From Gymnothorax reevesii (Eukaryota; Chordata; Actinopteri; Anguilliformes; Muraenidae), in contig CM056574.1 in the NCBI GenBank assembly GCA_029721435.1, positions 5,263,501 through 5,327,500 of the forward strand: a DNA stretch of 64,000 nt, in the 5' to 3' direction. Under the pieces are notes generated by a model, which saw only the letters and a program-made list of their open reading frames with translations, did not search any database and was not told where the DNA came from. A program made the position numbers and the translations under genes. Positions 12,076 to 22,282 of this stretch are shown here, piece by piece. Position 1 is the stretch's first letter. Each line of letters starts with the position of its first letter.

Positions 12076-12823
12076 AGTAGTAGTGATGGGCGGTGTATAC
12101 AAAGGGTGGGGACTTAATCAATTCGAGCCTATGACCCAGGCTCACTGAGAATTCCTTGTTCATGGGAAATAATTGCAATCCCTGATCCCCATCACGAGTG
12201 GGGTTCAGCGGGTGTCGGCAAAGGGTAAACACACGCTGATCCACTCAGTGTGGCGTGCGTGCAGTCCCGAACATCTAAGGGCATCACAGACCTGCTATTG
12301 CTCAATCTCGTTTGGCTGTACGCCACTTGTCCCTCTAAGAAGTTGGACGCCAGCCGCATAACTAGTTAGCATGCCGGAGTCTCGTTTGTTAAAGAAATTA
12401 ACCAGACAAATCGCTCCACCAACTAAGAATGACCATGCACCACCACCCACAGAATCGAGAAAGAGCTATCAATCTGCCAATCCTTTCCGTGTCCGGGCCG
12501 GGTGAGGTTTCCTGTGTTGAGTCAAATTAATCCGCAGGCTTCACTCCTGGTGGCGCCCTTCTGTCAATTCCTTTAAGTTTCAGCTTTGCAACCATACTTC
12601 CCCCTGAACCCAAAGACTTTGGTTTCCCGGACGCTGCTTGGCGGGTCATGGGAATAACACCGCCGGATTGCTAGTTGGCATTGGTTATGGTCGGTATCTG
12701 ATCGTTTACGACGGTATCTGATCGTCTTCAAAACTCCGACTTTCATTTTTGATTAATGAAAACGTTTTTGGCAAATGCTTTCGCTTTCGTCCATCTTGCG
12801 CGGTCCAAGAATTTCACCTCAGC
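11955..12823 (-). rRNA. 18S (SSU) rRNA 3'-half pseudogene
   Basis: The minus strand contains universal SSU words in order: GAGGTGAAATTCTTGGACC-like start, AAACTTAAAGGAATTGAC, TTAATTTGACTCAACAC, GCATGGTCATTCTTAGTTGG, GAGCGATTTGTCTGG, TGATGCCCTTAGATGT, GATTAAGTCCC, ACACCGCCCATC and the 3' end ACCTGCGGAAGGATCATTA. It covers roughly the last 870 bases of a gene of about 1.85 kb. Damage includes loss of about 28 bases just before AAGTCATAACAAGG (the CTAGAGGAAG region), a duplicated CGATCAGATACCG block (12692-12725), and a changed decoding-site strand (GTAAGTAAACCTG for GTAGGTGAACCTG). It is therefore not a working rRNA. No 5' half, 5.8S or 28S is present. Confidence 0.93.
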
Positions 12824-13674
12824 TACCCTGTATATGTTCACAGTTTATAAGATATAAAAATGTGTTTGTTTTACTTATATTGTTGTTTTTCTTATAATAT
12901 TGCAGACCAATTTTGAATTGACATGAAATTTGCTACACAAACATATGTTCATATGGCTCATATGAAAATGTTTATTTTATTGTTAAATATCAAATAAATC
13001 AATAAAATTTGAATATTGCCTCCCAGCATTTAAGAGTGGCTAAATATTTCCTGCCATATGAGTGATCAGTACTCACCAATAAGTAGGATAATACATGGTT
13101 TGCCCTGACACATGGTGACATGATCATATGGTGTGACACTATATCATTTGGTGTGACATTCCAAATTGTGAAAATAACATAGCTTTATTAAATAATAAAG
13201 CCTGAAAATGTTAATGGAATACATAGAAAATGGCATCAGCAAGAGACAAAAATATTTTTATAATTTTATAGCAAGGTTTTTTGCAATAAATGGAAAATGT
13301 GTTAAAAGACCGACAGCATAGGTCTCACATTGAGCGCGATTTAGAAAGTAATACACAAATTTAATAAATTTTCACAAAACTTTAATGGATCACAGTCTAG
13401 TTAGGATAAATGACTTTGATAAAGTGAGTAATTTAAGAAAGGTATAATCCATTTTCAGTTTATATACAGTTATTTTCATGTCACACCATATGATGATTTT
13501 AGGCACTACTACAACAAATTGTCACATAAATTCTGATTCCAATTGAAGATCTAAAAACAACATATGTTTCTATAAAGATGAGAATTAGTAGAACAAAAAT
13601 CAACCATATTTATGCCTGTTATTTAAAATTTTTGAAAAAATACATTTTTCTGGTATATATGTCACTGACCCATA

Positions 13675-14434
13675 TGCTGTCCAGTCATTTATGAAGTGTT
13701 GGCCAGCCCTCCTACAATGAATAATACAAGCTGCGTTAACAGAATCTGGCACATAAAGTTTGCCATACTGTAAAAGAAAACAGTGTGTAGTCTACTACAC
13801 ACATATAGTTAGATTCATTACAGTAGTATAGGGGGCAGGGACACAGGGGGGTGGGGGGGTGGACATGATTTAAAGTGCATTCAAATATCATGCTTTTTAC
13901 AATTTACATTTTGTTAAAGATTATTCATTTTATTAATGCATGTAATTGTAATCACAGACCATCTACTGACCTGGCAAGCTTGGTTCAAACTCACAAAACA
14001 GCTGTGCTAACCTTTTAAGTACGAAATAGTCTGGCTCATTTCATATAAATAGTGATGTTACAGAATTTTCTCTCTCTGTTAAATGTCAGTGAATTTACAT
14101 TTAAAAAGAATACATTTTGCACAAATGCCATTTTGTTACAAATCCACTGCTTTCTGTCCATTAATTGTATTTCTCTCAGCTTGTTTTACAGATGTAGGCC
14201 ACAGAGAGCTTAGATGACATGTCTGGAAAATATCCCAGATACTCAAACCCAGAACAGAAGATAGAGGCAGCTAAGTTACATCTGATAGATTAGACTGGTA
14301 GGATTTGGCTAAGTAGACTACACACTGTCTTCTTTGTACAGTCTGGGGAACTTTATGTGCCAGATTATGTTAACGCAGCTTGTATTATTCATCGTAGGAG
14401 GGCTGGCCAACACTTCGTAAATGACTGGACAGCA
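13675..14434. mobile_element. 760-bp foldback (MITE-like) element
   Basis: TGCTGTCCAGTCATTTATGA onward (13675-13800) is the reverse complement of 14300-14434, ending AAATGACTGGACAGCA. The arms are about 125 bp, including GAAGTGTTGGCCAGCCCTCC and TAATACAAGCTGCGTTAAC. The interior has no gene and includes a G-rich run at 13831-13863. It lies at the inner end of the right long-inverted-repeat arm, and matching GTCAC..CCACCTAT-like words beyond it hint that the arm once continued inward. Confidence 0.75.
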
Positions 14435-14867
14435 GATCTTTAACGTTAGCTTGGGAGATGAACATAACAATAGTTCGCCTAATAACTACTGTGCTGAGAT
14501 CTTGGAACCATAATGTTGCAAAGAAAATCGGGAACAAGTTACATAACATTAGCCGAGCATGGGAAACGTTAACGATGAATAACACACACCACAGAATGCG
14601 TTCGATTAACGTTAGTATAATATAATGTTACTGTACGTTACAATATACATTGCATTGTGATTGAACTATCAAATCCAAACATTATAATGTGAAATTATTC
14701 TATAGCAAAGGGGTAGATGAGGCTATACGGAACTAAATATACTCATACGCGCAATCTCTGCTTCAACTTCTGCTTGAAGCGGGCAAGAATGACAGCTGCG
14801 AATGGTGCCAACGTCACATGGTACTGTACGGACCTTCGGCCAATCAGGTATCAGTTGCTCATTAATA

Positions 14868-16471
14868 CAGCACCCTCCATAATTATTGGCACCCCTGGTT
14901 AAGATGTGTTGAAAGCCTTAAAATAAATTCAATTTTTATTGCAGAAGGATACTCTCACACTGAAAATTGTAGCAAAATGTAACCTTCAACTCAAGTGAAT
15001 TTTAAGGGGAAAAAAGAAATCCCTGACAAAGAAATCATTATTTTTCATAAAATCACCTGTTCCAGAATTATTGGCACCCCTAACAATTACTAGGAAATAA
15101 ATGTAATTGAAGTATTTCTGTCATTTCTACAGTGGTTTACAAAGTTGATCAGAGTATCTAGGAACATTTAATTAGTAATTCATCACTTCTTGTTTCCCTG
15201 GGGTATAAATATTTCGTGACACAGAGGGCATTTATCTTATCCACTCTTCAACATGGGAAAGACAAAGGAACACACCATTCAAGTAAGGCAGATGTGTGTC
15301 AACCTTCACAAGTTAGGCAATGGCTACAAGAAAAATCGCCTACATCTGCCCATATCTATTGTCAGAGGAATCATTAAGAAGTTTAAAACAACTGGAACAG
15401 TTGTAAACAAGCCTGGACGAGGATGCAAGGTTATATTGCCACCACACACTGTGATGGTAAGAGAAATAAAAAGTTCTCCAAAGCTCACTGTTAAAGAATT
15501 GCAACAAATGGTAGCATCTTGGAGTCACAAAGTCTCCAAAACAACCATCAGGCACTATCTACATGCCAACAATCTGTTTGGGAGGCATGCACGGAAAAAC
15601 CTTTTCTCACTCATAATCATAAACACGAAGGTCTGGAGTTCGTTAAGTGGTACTGGGACTTCAACTGGGACCGTGTGCTTTGGTCAGATGCGACCAAGAA
15701 AGAGCTTTTTGGCAACAAACACTCGAAGTGGGTCTGGCGAAACACAAAAGATTAGTATGCAGAAAAGCACCTCATGCCCATTGTGAAGTATGGGGAAGGA
15801 TCGTGATGCTGTGGGCCTGTTTCTCTTCCAGAGGCCTTGGGAACCTTGTTAGGGTGCATGGCATCATGAGCGCTTTGAAATACCAGGACATTTTAAATCA
15901 AAATCTGGTGGCCCCTGCCCGATAGCTGAAGATGGGTCGTCACTGGGTCTTTCAGCAAGATAATGACCCTAAACATGTGGCCAAATCTACACAGAAATGG
16001 TTCACCAGACACAGAATCAAGCTCCTCCCATGGCCTTCTCAGTCCCAAGACCTCAACCCCATTGAAAATCTGTGGAGTGAGCTGAAGAGGAGAGTGCAGA
16101 GGAGAGGACCCAGGTCGCTGGATGATTTAGAGAGATTGTGCACAGAGGACTGGTCAAAGATCCCTCTTTCTGTATTCTCCCATCTTGTGAAACATTATAG
16201 GAGAAGATTAGATGCTGTTTTCTTGGCAATAGGGGGTTGTACAAAGTATTAACATCAGGGGTGTTAATAATTGTGGCACACATGATTTGATGTAAAAGAA
16301 TTATTTCTTAGTGTGGGATTTTTTTTCCGACTGAATAAATGCACTTGAATTAAAGGTTGGATTTTCCTCTTTTTTCATCGTGGTCCTATGTTATTTAGAA
16401 AAAAAACTGAATTTATTAGAAACTAAAGAACACTTCTTAACCAGGGATGCCAATAATTATTGAGGGCGCTG
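14868..16471 (+). mobile_element. Tc1-like element, 1.6 kb, inside the long inverted repeat
   Basis: The ends are inverted: CAGCACCCTCCATAATTATT at 14868 against CAGCGCCCTCAATAATTATT read inward from 16471. TA flanks both ends (14866-14867 and 16472-16473). Cutting it out rejoins ATTAATA and TTCATC, which matches the intact opposite arm, so the insertion is later than the inverted repeat. Confidence 0.93.
15253..16252 (+). pseudogene. Tc1 transposase, frameshifted
   Basis: The start MGKTKEHTIQVRQMCVNLHK is followed by a helix-turn-helix region (VRGIIKKFKTTGTVVNKPGR). Later, in other frames, come VLWSDATKKELF (first catalytic Asp), [14 protein letters not shown] (second Asp) and [14 protein letters not shown] (Glu). 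Exactly 34 residues separate the second Asp from the Glu, giving DD34E. Two or three frameshifts between 15590 and 15930 and a stop before the second Asp disable it. Full length would be about 340 residues. Confidence 0.88.
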
Positions 16472-16559
16472 TATTCATCATTTTCCCGAATGTATAGTAC
16501 GATTTGTAAAATCACCAGTGGGAGAGGTACCGCAAGTCTTCGTCATTGGCTTTTTTTTT

Positions 16560-16684
16560 TCGGACTTACCATTTTGATGGCAAAAGATGAACAACACAGT
16601 GCAAGACATGCGGCATAAACATCTCAGACAGCCAGACGACAACTTCAAACGTTGTTGGTCATTTTTAGAGCCATTCTACCTGGT
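16560..16684 (+). pseudogene. hAT BED-finger exon fragment
   Basis: The plus frame reads QCKTCGINISDSQTTTSNVV then GHF, stop, SHST and ends at TG|GTAAGTG, a consensus splice donor. C-x2-C ... TSN..GHF..H is a BED zinc finger as in hAT transposases. No catalytic exon is recognised downstream. Confidence 0.6.
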
Positions 16685-17640
16685 AAGTGCTTGCCAATTA
16701 GCTAATATTATCCTGTTAGCCTAGCTTGCAGGTGTCACGCAAACTTCAACAGCCGGTGTCTCCAAAAAAAAAAAAAAAGGCGAGAGCAATAGCTGATGCT
16801 CTTGCTACCGAAGCCAGCCTGACTAGCCTAATCAATGTGAAAAAAAAAAAATAAATAAAATAAATATATAGCCTATATACAGCCAAAAAACCCAATAAAA
16901 CGTCATGTTTGCTCATCTCGTTTATTAGCGGAATGGGATTACATAATAGGCAATTAAACATTCACATTTCGGGTAATTCACTGGGCATGTTTGGCATTTT
17001 AGCACAATTTTAATTGTTTTACTGCTAGCGCATTAAAACCGTAAGCTGAGTGGCTGAGTTGAGTGAATGCCGTTTATGTTTTTGCAGCTTTGAAATGTGT
17101 AAATTGCTATTTGAGACATTATATGAGAATTCACTTTATCCAATGTATTTCTTCAGTAATTTAGTTTTTTTTTTTTTTTTAGAATAGGCTATATACTTAA
17201 CATTGTGCGAATCAAGTGAATTGGTTTATTCTGTATTGCGGTTTCAAAGGAAAACCAAAGCATTCCTTATGGTAGTCTGCTGGAAAGGACTGTAACGTCA
17301 GCGGTTTTCTTTAAGTACGAATTAAAAACCCAACAAATTAAATCAGTTGATGGCAACAATGAAAACGAAAATTACTCTAATTGCACCCAATTCTTTATCG
17401 AATGTTATTTCCACTTTGTGTCTATTTGAGAGACACGATCAGAGGCCATAAAAATTTTCAACGTACTGATTGTAATAGTTTACAGTAAAATGATATTGGG
17501 ACTTAACTTCTCTAGTTCACAAATGAAATAAACCAGGTTTATCAAATAAATCATAACTTACGAAGTGGAAAGTGTAATGATACGGTCAAATACAAGGATG
17601 ATCCTATTGTGTAGTCATACTTTAACCTTGCAAGTGAAAC
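16685..17640. other. no gene seen
   Basis: AT-rich DNA with poly-A (16766-16780) and poly-T (17166-17180) tracts. It may be hAT intron remains after the BED exon, but nothing can be assigned. Confidence 0.4.
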
Positions 17641-17699
17641 AGGAGAATCGATAAGAAGAGCTCGGGTAGAAGGCTCTGAACAGAGCAGCTTAAAGATGA

Positions 17700-18552
17700 T
17701 CTCACCAACTTCCCTGAGCACTATAAGCCATCAGGACCCGCCTTTAGTTTATGCAACCTGTCTAATACTTTGTTATCCCGAACCTCAATTTCCACTAAAT
17801 AATCTTGAGCATTTAACATGCCCTCTGGCCGAATAAAGACCCACTCTGAGGTAAAATTCTCAACAAAGTAACTGTTTAAGGCATCCGCAATATCCTTGTT
17901 ATCATATAGCAGTGATCCGTTTTTTATTCTTTATGCACTTAACCTGCTCTTTAACTTTCCTTTTTCTGCTACAGTACTGAAAGAAGCACTTAGGGTGAGT
18001 TTTTGCCCCCACTGCAATATGTCTTTCATACAGTCTTCTTGCATTCCTCAGCTCTTTTTTGACCACAGCCCGCATTTTACAGTATTCAGCCTTAGTGTTC
18101 TCATTGTTATCCTATATGTACATCTTATAAAGATTCCTCTTTTCCCTCAAAGTCCCACAAATACTTTGGTCATCCACTGAGGATTCTGCTTTTTCAGCTT
18201 ACTTTTGGACACCTTCGGAATGAATCTGCATTGTGATTCAAGTAAAACCCTCTTAAATCTTTCCCACATCTCATTTACAGACTTACAGTCCAGGAGTGTC
18301 TCCCATTTTATTTCACTTAGATATGAGCGCATCCTGTCATAGTTTGCTCGCCTAAAATTGAAAACTTTTGTTTTAGAATACACCCATTTAACTTCCCATG
18401 AAAGATCAAAATGAACAGCAGAGTGATCACTTGTCCCAAGTGGCTCCAGTACCTCAACATTGCTAATTCTATTTGGGTCATTACAGAGCGCTAAGTCTAA
18501 AATTGCCTTCTCTCTTGTAGGTCTATTAAAATACTGCACCAAAAAATTATCA
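17700..18552 (-). pseudogene. LINE ORF2 fragment (endonuclease end to linker)
   Basis: The minus strand from 18542 reads YFNRPTREKAILDLALCNDP, then NRISNVEVLEPLGTSDHSAV and HFDLSW. R-x3-ILDL-x-L and LGxSDHxxVxFxL are the last endonuclease motifs of CR1/Rex1-type LINEs (SDH holds catalytic Asp and His). Frameshifted pieces farther down (17750-17900) read EWVFIRPEGMLNAQD and DNKVLDRLHKLKAGPDG, the linker just ahead of reverse transcriptase. The RT core is absent and the frame is broken. Confidence 0.75.
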
Positions 18553-19058
18553 TTTAAAACATCTATTAATTCTTCCTCCCTTCCTCAGTTAGACTACTAT
18601 CAAAAGACTAAACATATTAAAATATTTTAGCATACATATTGGCTTCTTTGAAGTATACTGCAGTATATTTTTATTCAGTTTTTACTATCTCATGGACTTG
18701 CATATTCCACATATACATTTGCAGTAACAAGTCAGCTTTGGGGCAGCGTAGCAGAGTAAATAGCACATGGGTGGAGCTGAACTGGATTTTTATTCAGTTT
18801 TATTAACCCACAGAGTAACAGATAAACATTTCTCTGATTTTATTTGATAACAAATTTGACAATTATTGCAGTATTGACTGAGATGATTCATACTTGTACA
18901 AAAAAGTACACTCCAAGTTTAAGCAATATAAAGTATCCATCTAGTTTACATCCAAGTTATATTTTGTTCTGCAAGTACACTACAAGTGAACTTTGAAGTA
19001 TACTGTGACTTAACTAGTTGTTTACCTCTAGCATACTTTTCAATTTATGAAAGTATAC

Positions 19059-19546
19059 TGTTGTGGCCCCAATTTGTTATGACATTAACGACAGCAAAGG
19101 ATGACAGAGAAAAATTTTAAAACTAAAACACATTTAATTAAACAAAGGCAACTAACAACAAACTACTCTACTCTACAGACCAAGATTGATTATATACAAA
19201 AACAGAAATATTTACAGTCCCTTCGGTGGGTTGCTTGGTGATATCCTGGGTGAGGAAAATGCCCCAACACAGGCAAAAATCCACAAGAAACTTCACAGGT
19301 CTTGAACAGAATGACAGGTATAGTCACTTGTATCCTTCTCCTTGCAATTTCTCCTACTACTTCACTGTCTCAATTCTCCCCCTTATATCCTCTTTTGCAG
19401 ACCCCTCCCACCTTTTAGGCTTTTTTAAATTTTTCTCTGGGACTTGTTCCAGACATGCCTAAAACATGCCCAAACCTATCTCCAGTCTGGGCTTAACAAA
19501 AAAAAAAGGTAAATACTGCCATCTAGTGGCCTCTATTCACCTTACA
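19059..19546 (-). mobile_element. solo LTR of a Ty3/Gypsy (Gmr1-like) family
   Basis: The 488-bp unit begins TGTTGTGGCCCCAATTTGTT and ends CCTTACA, so both ends are TGT...ACA. ATAC is duplicated on both sides (19055-19058 and 19547-19550). Its minus-strand sequence matches both LTR pieces of the deleted element at 50720-52113 (GGCCACTAGATGGCAGTATT; AAGGGACTGTAAATAT; AACAAATTGGGGCCA) and the LTR at 54941. A single LTR with a target duplication is left by recombination between the two LTRs of a full element. Confidence 0.88.
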
Positions 19547-20572
19547 ATACTTTTGAGTATACTGCAGGCAAACTTTCAGATATACTGTTAGTTTATCAGT
19601 TGTATACTTCCAGTAAACTTTTCAGTTCATGAAAGTATCCTGTGAAGTATACTGCTAGCAAACTTAAAGATGAACTATTAGCTCACTAGCTATATACTTC
19701 TAACACAATGTCTAATTTATAAAAGTATACTTTGAAGTATATTGAAAGTAAATTCAGATGTATGACAATTTTACTTGTATACTTCAAGCCAACTTTTTAG
19801 TTCATGAAAGTACACTTTGAAGTATATTGCAAGTAAACTCAGGTAGTCTACAAGTCCACTAATTCTATACTTCAAGCCTCTGTAGTTTACATTTAGTTTT
19901 AAACTTTCAGGGAGCTAAAAGCTTTTTTGTTTTTTTTTTTAAACTGCAAGGATACTTCAAAGTCTTCTTTAAGCTATCTCAACATCATACTTACAGCTTA
20001 TGATTATTGCAATCTAAAATATATTACTGTTGCTATTCAGATATTATTTAACATAATTAGATGAGTGGTTACCTCATGTACTCTACTAGTAGACAATGCT
20101 GAAGTGCATTCTGCTTTAATTTACAGATGAAGGTACTTACAAGAATTTACAATGAAACACATACTCAGGATTGAGAACAAAATTGATTCCATTATAAATT
20201 AAATTTTCAAACACAATATTGTATTGGATACCAACGTATAAGAACACAGCAATGGCAACTCTTATTGAAATCCCAATTCAAAAAAAAAATCCTCTTTCTC
20301 TCATATGGAACCAGAAATATCCATAAAATATTAATTAGCAATGCCTTCAGTCTGGTCGGTAGGCTGAAGGACTCAAGCAAAGGCTGATGAAATATTCCAA
20401 ATGAGTACACCAGTGAGCTGTGTTTTGGCTAATGGAGTTCTGTATCACAGTAAAAAATTATGTGCAGATTCACAGATAAATGTACACAGTATTTTCAAAC
20501 ATGAGATTAAGAAGACTGAAATTCAGTGCTATGTGACATAGTGTCAATGAAATGTCTGTACTAGTTTTAAAA

Positions 20573-20830
20573 CTAGCAACCCAACCGCAGCTTGATCTGC
20601 ACTGGCTGTGTGGAAGCTAAGCAGGTGTGGCTTTGGTTAGTGCTTGGATGGGAGATCGCCGTGGAAAGTAAGTTGCTGCTGGAGGAGGTTTTGGTGGGCC
20701 AGTAGGATGGGAATCTTCCCTCTGGTGGAATAATACACAATACTCCAGTGCAGTGATGAGGCTGTTGTCTGTCTGAGATGTGAACCTGAAGTCCTGACTC
20801 ACTGTGGTCATTAAACATCCAATGACACTC
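20573..20830 (+). mobile_element. 5S rRNA-derived SINE
   Basis: The head reads GGAAGCTAAGCAGGTGTGGC then TTGGTTAGTGCTTGGATGGG and AGATCGCC, which is the internal-promoter half of 5S rRNA (box A and box C regions for TFIIIA and Pol III). It is followed by a non-5S body (GGTGGGCCAGTAGG..CTTCCCTCTGGT, CCTGACTCACTGTGGTCATT), a combination seen in widespread fish 5S-SINEs. It is diverged and no clear tail or target duplication was found. Confidence 0.75.
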
Positions 20831-21262
20831 TAAGTTTCCTAGCAGTATTCCCCACAGTATACTTTCATGAACTGAAAAGTTTACTAGAAGTATACAACTA
20901 ATAAACTAGCAGTATATCTGTAAGTTTAATTGCAATATACTTAAATGTACACTTTCATAAATTGAAAAGTATACTTAAAATATACAACTAGTTCACTCAC
21001 AGTATACTAAAAAGTTCACTTGTAGTGCACTTGCAGTATAGAATACAACTTTGATGTAAACTAGATGGGTACTTTCAGTTTACTTTGCTTAAACTTGAAG
21101 TATACTCAAAAGTATACTTTTATAAACTTAAAAATGTTCCAACTTAGTCCGAAGTAGTATTACGTTAGTATACTTTCTAGTACACTACAAGTACATGGTC
21201 CGTAGTATACTTACTATACCTTTACTCAAGTATACATAATAAAATAAACTTCAAGTATACTA

Positions 21263-22231
21263 CTTTTTGCAAAGGGGTAAGTGGGTCCCAATTTGTAAGT
21301 CCAAGTAGCCTAGTTTTAACACTGCAATGCTACTGTAACTGAACTGCCATAAGTCTTCATTAGGCGATATTAATTAGTATTAGTAGGCTACTGTTAGCTA
21401 AGTGTTCTCAGACATGATAATAAAAGGTTAAAGTGCATATACGGATGTTTTTGTTAAGTCTTATTTTTCCTTCACAGTTCTGAAAAAAAATGCTACATAA
21501 TGCTACAGACTTCTCGAGACTGCATAGCGTTTTCACTACGCAGTTATTTTTGCTAAATACCAGCCCTGTCATAACAGAGGAAAAACTTCAAACAGCCACC
21601 ATCAGTTTGCTCGGTTCCTTAGCCTAATCGGTCGAATGACTGACTAGGTCATTACGTCCGCCAAGGACGTAATAAAATCGCCTCGTTTTTTGTCTGTCTG
21701 TCTGTCTGTCTGTGAACAGAATAACGTAAAAACTGATGAACCGATTTACATGAAAATTTACATAGATGAAGATCTTATAACTCGGAAGACCCCATTAAAG
21801 CAGTACTTAAGAACTTTCAGTTTTGGTTGATTTTGGCGGCGCTTGTGGACCAAAGCGGTAGTGTTTTGCCTGAAGGAGGACCACATTTCCCAATTAGGGC
21901 CAGCTACACTCAGCGCAAGGTGCTATTGATAAGCAGGACTATGAAAATTCATATCTCAATGCACATTGCACACAGGTTTTGTTTTACTGATTATTTTGAG
22001 CTAGCAACGCGCTTTGACTTATTCTGCAATCACTGTCGTCAACTCAACAAAAACACGACAAGAATCCCATTTTTCTCTGAAACTATTACATAACAATCAT
22101 CAGAACTACTCTCACAAACATACAAACTGACACGATAATACCCCAGTGATTTAGTATGACTGATCTTTCCACAGTAGGAACCTACATATTTTACTCAAAC
22201 TTTATATTTGCGGTTTGCAGTCATCGCATTG

Positions 22232-22282
<51 letters not shown>

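Larger units (their letters stand above)
11211..13494. repeat. six exact copies (plus one variant) of a 16-bp motif on both sides of the rDNA fragment
   Basis: ATCATATGGTGTGACA occurs on the plus strand at 11211, 11568 and 13123 and on the minus strand at 11592, 11613 and 13479. A one-base variant (ATCATTTGGTGTGACA) lies at 13143. The copies at 11568-11583 and 11592-11607 form a perfect hairpin with an 8-bp loop. Motifs lie on both sides of 11868-12823 and none inside it. Use in both orientations argues against a coding repeat and for a protein-binding or recombination site; that role is inferred. Confidence 0.85.
10349..16520. mobile_element. long-inverted-repeat element carrying an 18S rRNA fragment
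   Basis: Left arm 10349-10831 is the reverse complement of a right arm made of 14436-14867 plus 16472-16520. Matching words include CGTACTATACATTCGGGAAA, TTGGCCGAAGGTCC, CCTTTGCTATAGAATAAT and TCTCCCAAGCTAACGTTAAA. The right arm is cut by a Tc1 element (14868-16471) whose removal restores collinearity. The 3.6-kb core contains ITS1 plus the 3' half of 18S rRNA (11868-12823) and seven 16-bp motifs. No transposase was recognised inside, and no clear target duplication was found at the outer edges, so the mode of movement is unknown. Confidence 0.7.
14436..16520 (-). repeat. right arm of long inverted repeat, split by Tc1 insertion
   Basis: The arm begins ATCTTTAACGTTAGCTTGGG and runs to ATTAATA at 14867, where a Tc1 element intervenes. 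It resumes TATTCATCATTTTCCCGAAT at 16472 and ends near CACCAGTG at 16520. The sequence just inside it was also displaced by the foldback at 13675-14434. Confidence 0.8.
18600..21262. repeat. foldback array of AAGTATACTT-type repeats
   Basis: From about 18650 to 20000 the plus strand has repeats built on TTCATGAAAGTATACTTTGA, AGTATACTGCAAGTAAACTT and ACTAGTTGTATACTTC, with a spacing of about 80-95 bp. From about 20845 to 21260 the same repeats run in reverse; for instance CCATCTAGTTTACATC (about 18935) matches the reverse complement near 21060. The two halves thus form long inverted arms around a centre at about 20000-20840. A solo LTR (19059) and a 5S-SINE (20573) are inserted. No gene is seen. 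Confidence 0.75.

Noticed and set aside
11955..12823. A functional 18S rRNA gene
   Set aside because: The 5' half is missing, about 28 bases near the 3' end are lost, a block is duplicated, and invariant bases near the 3' end are changed.
20573..20650. A 5S rRNA gene
   Set aside because: Only the internal part of 5S is present and it continues into a SINE body; the 5' 5S sequence and a terminator are missing.
21693..21714. CRISPR-like array or other spaced repeat
   Set aside because: It is a plain GTCT microsatellite. No array of equal repeats with unique spacers exists anywhere in the window.
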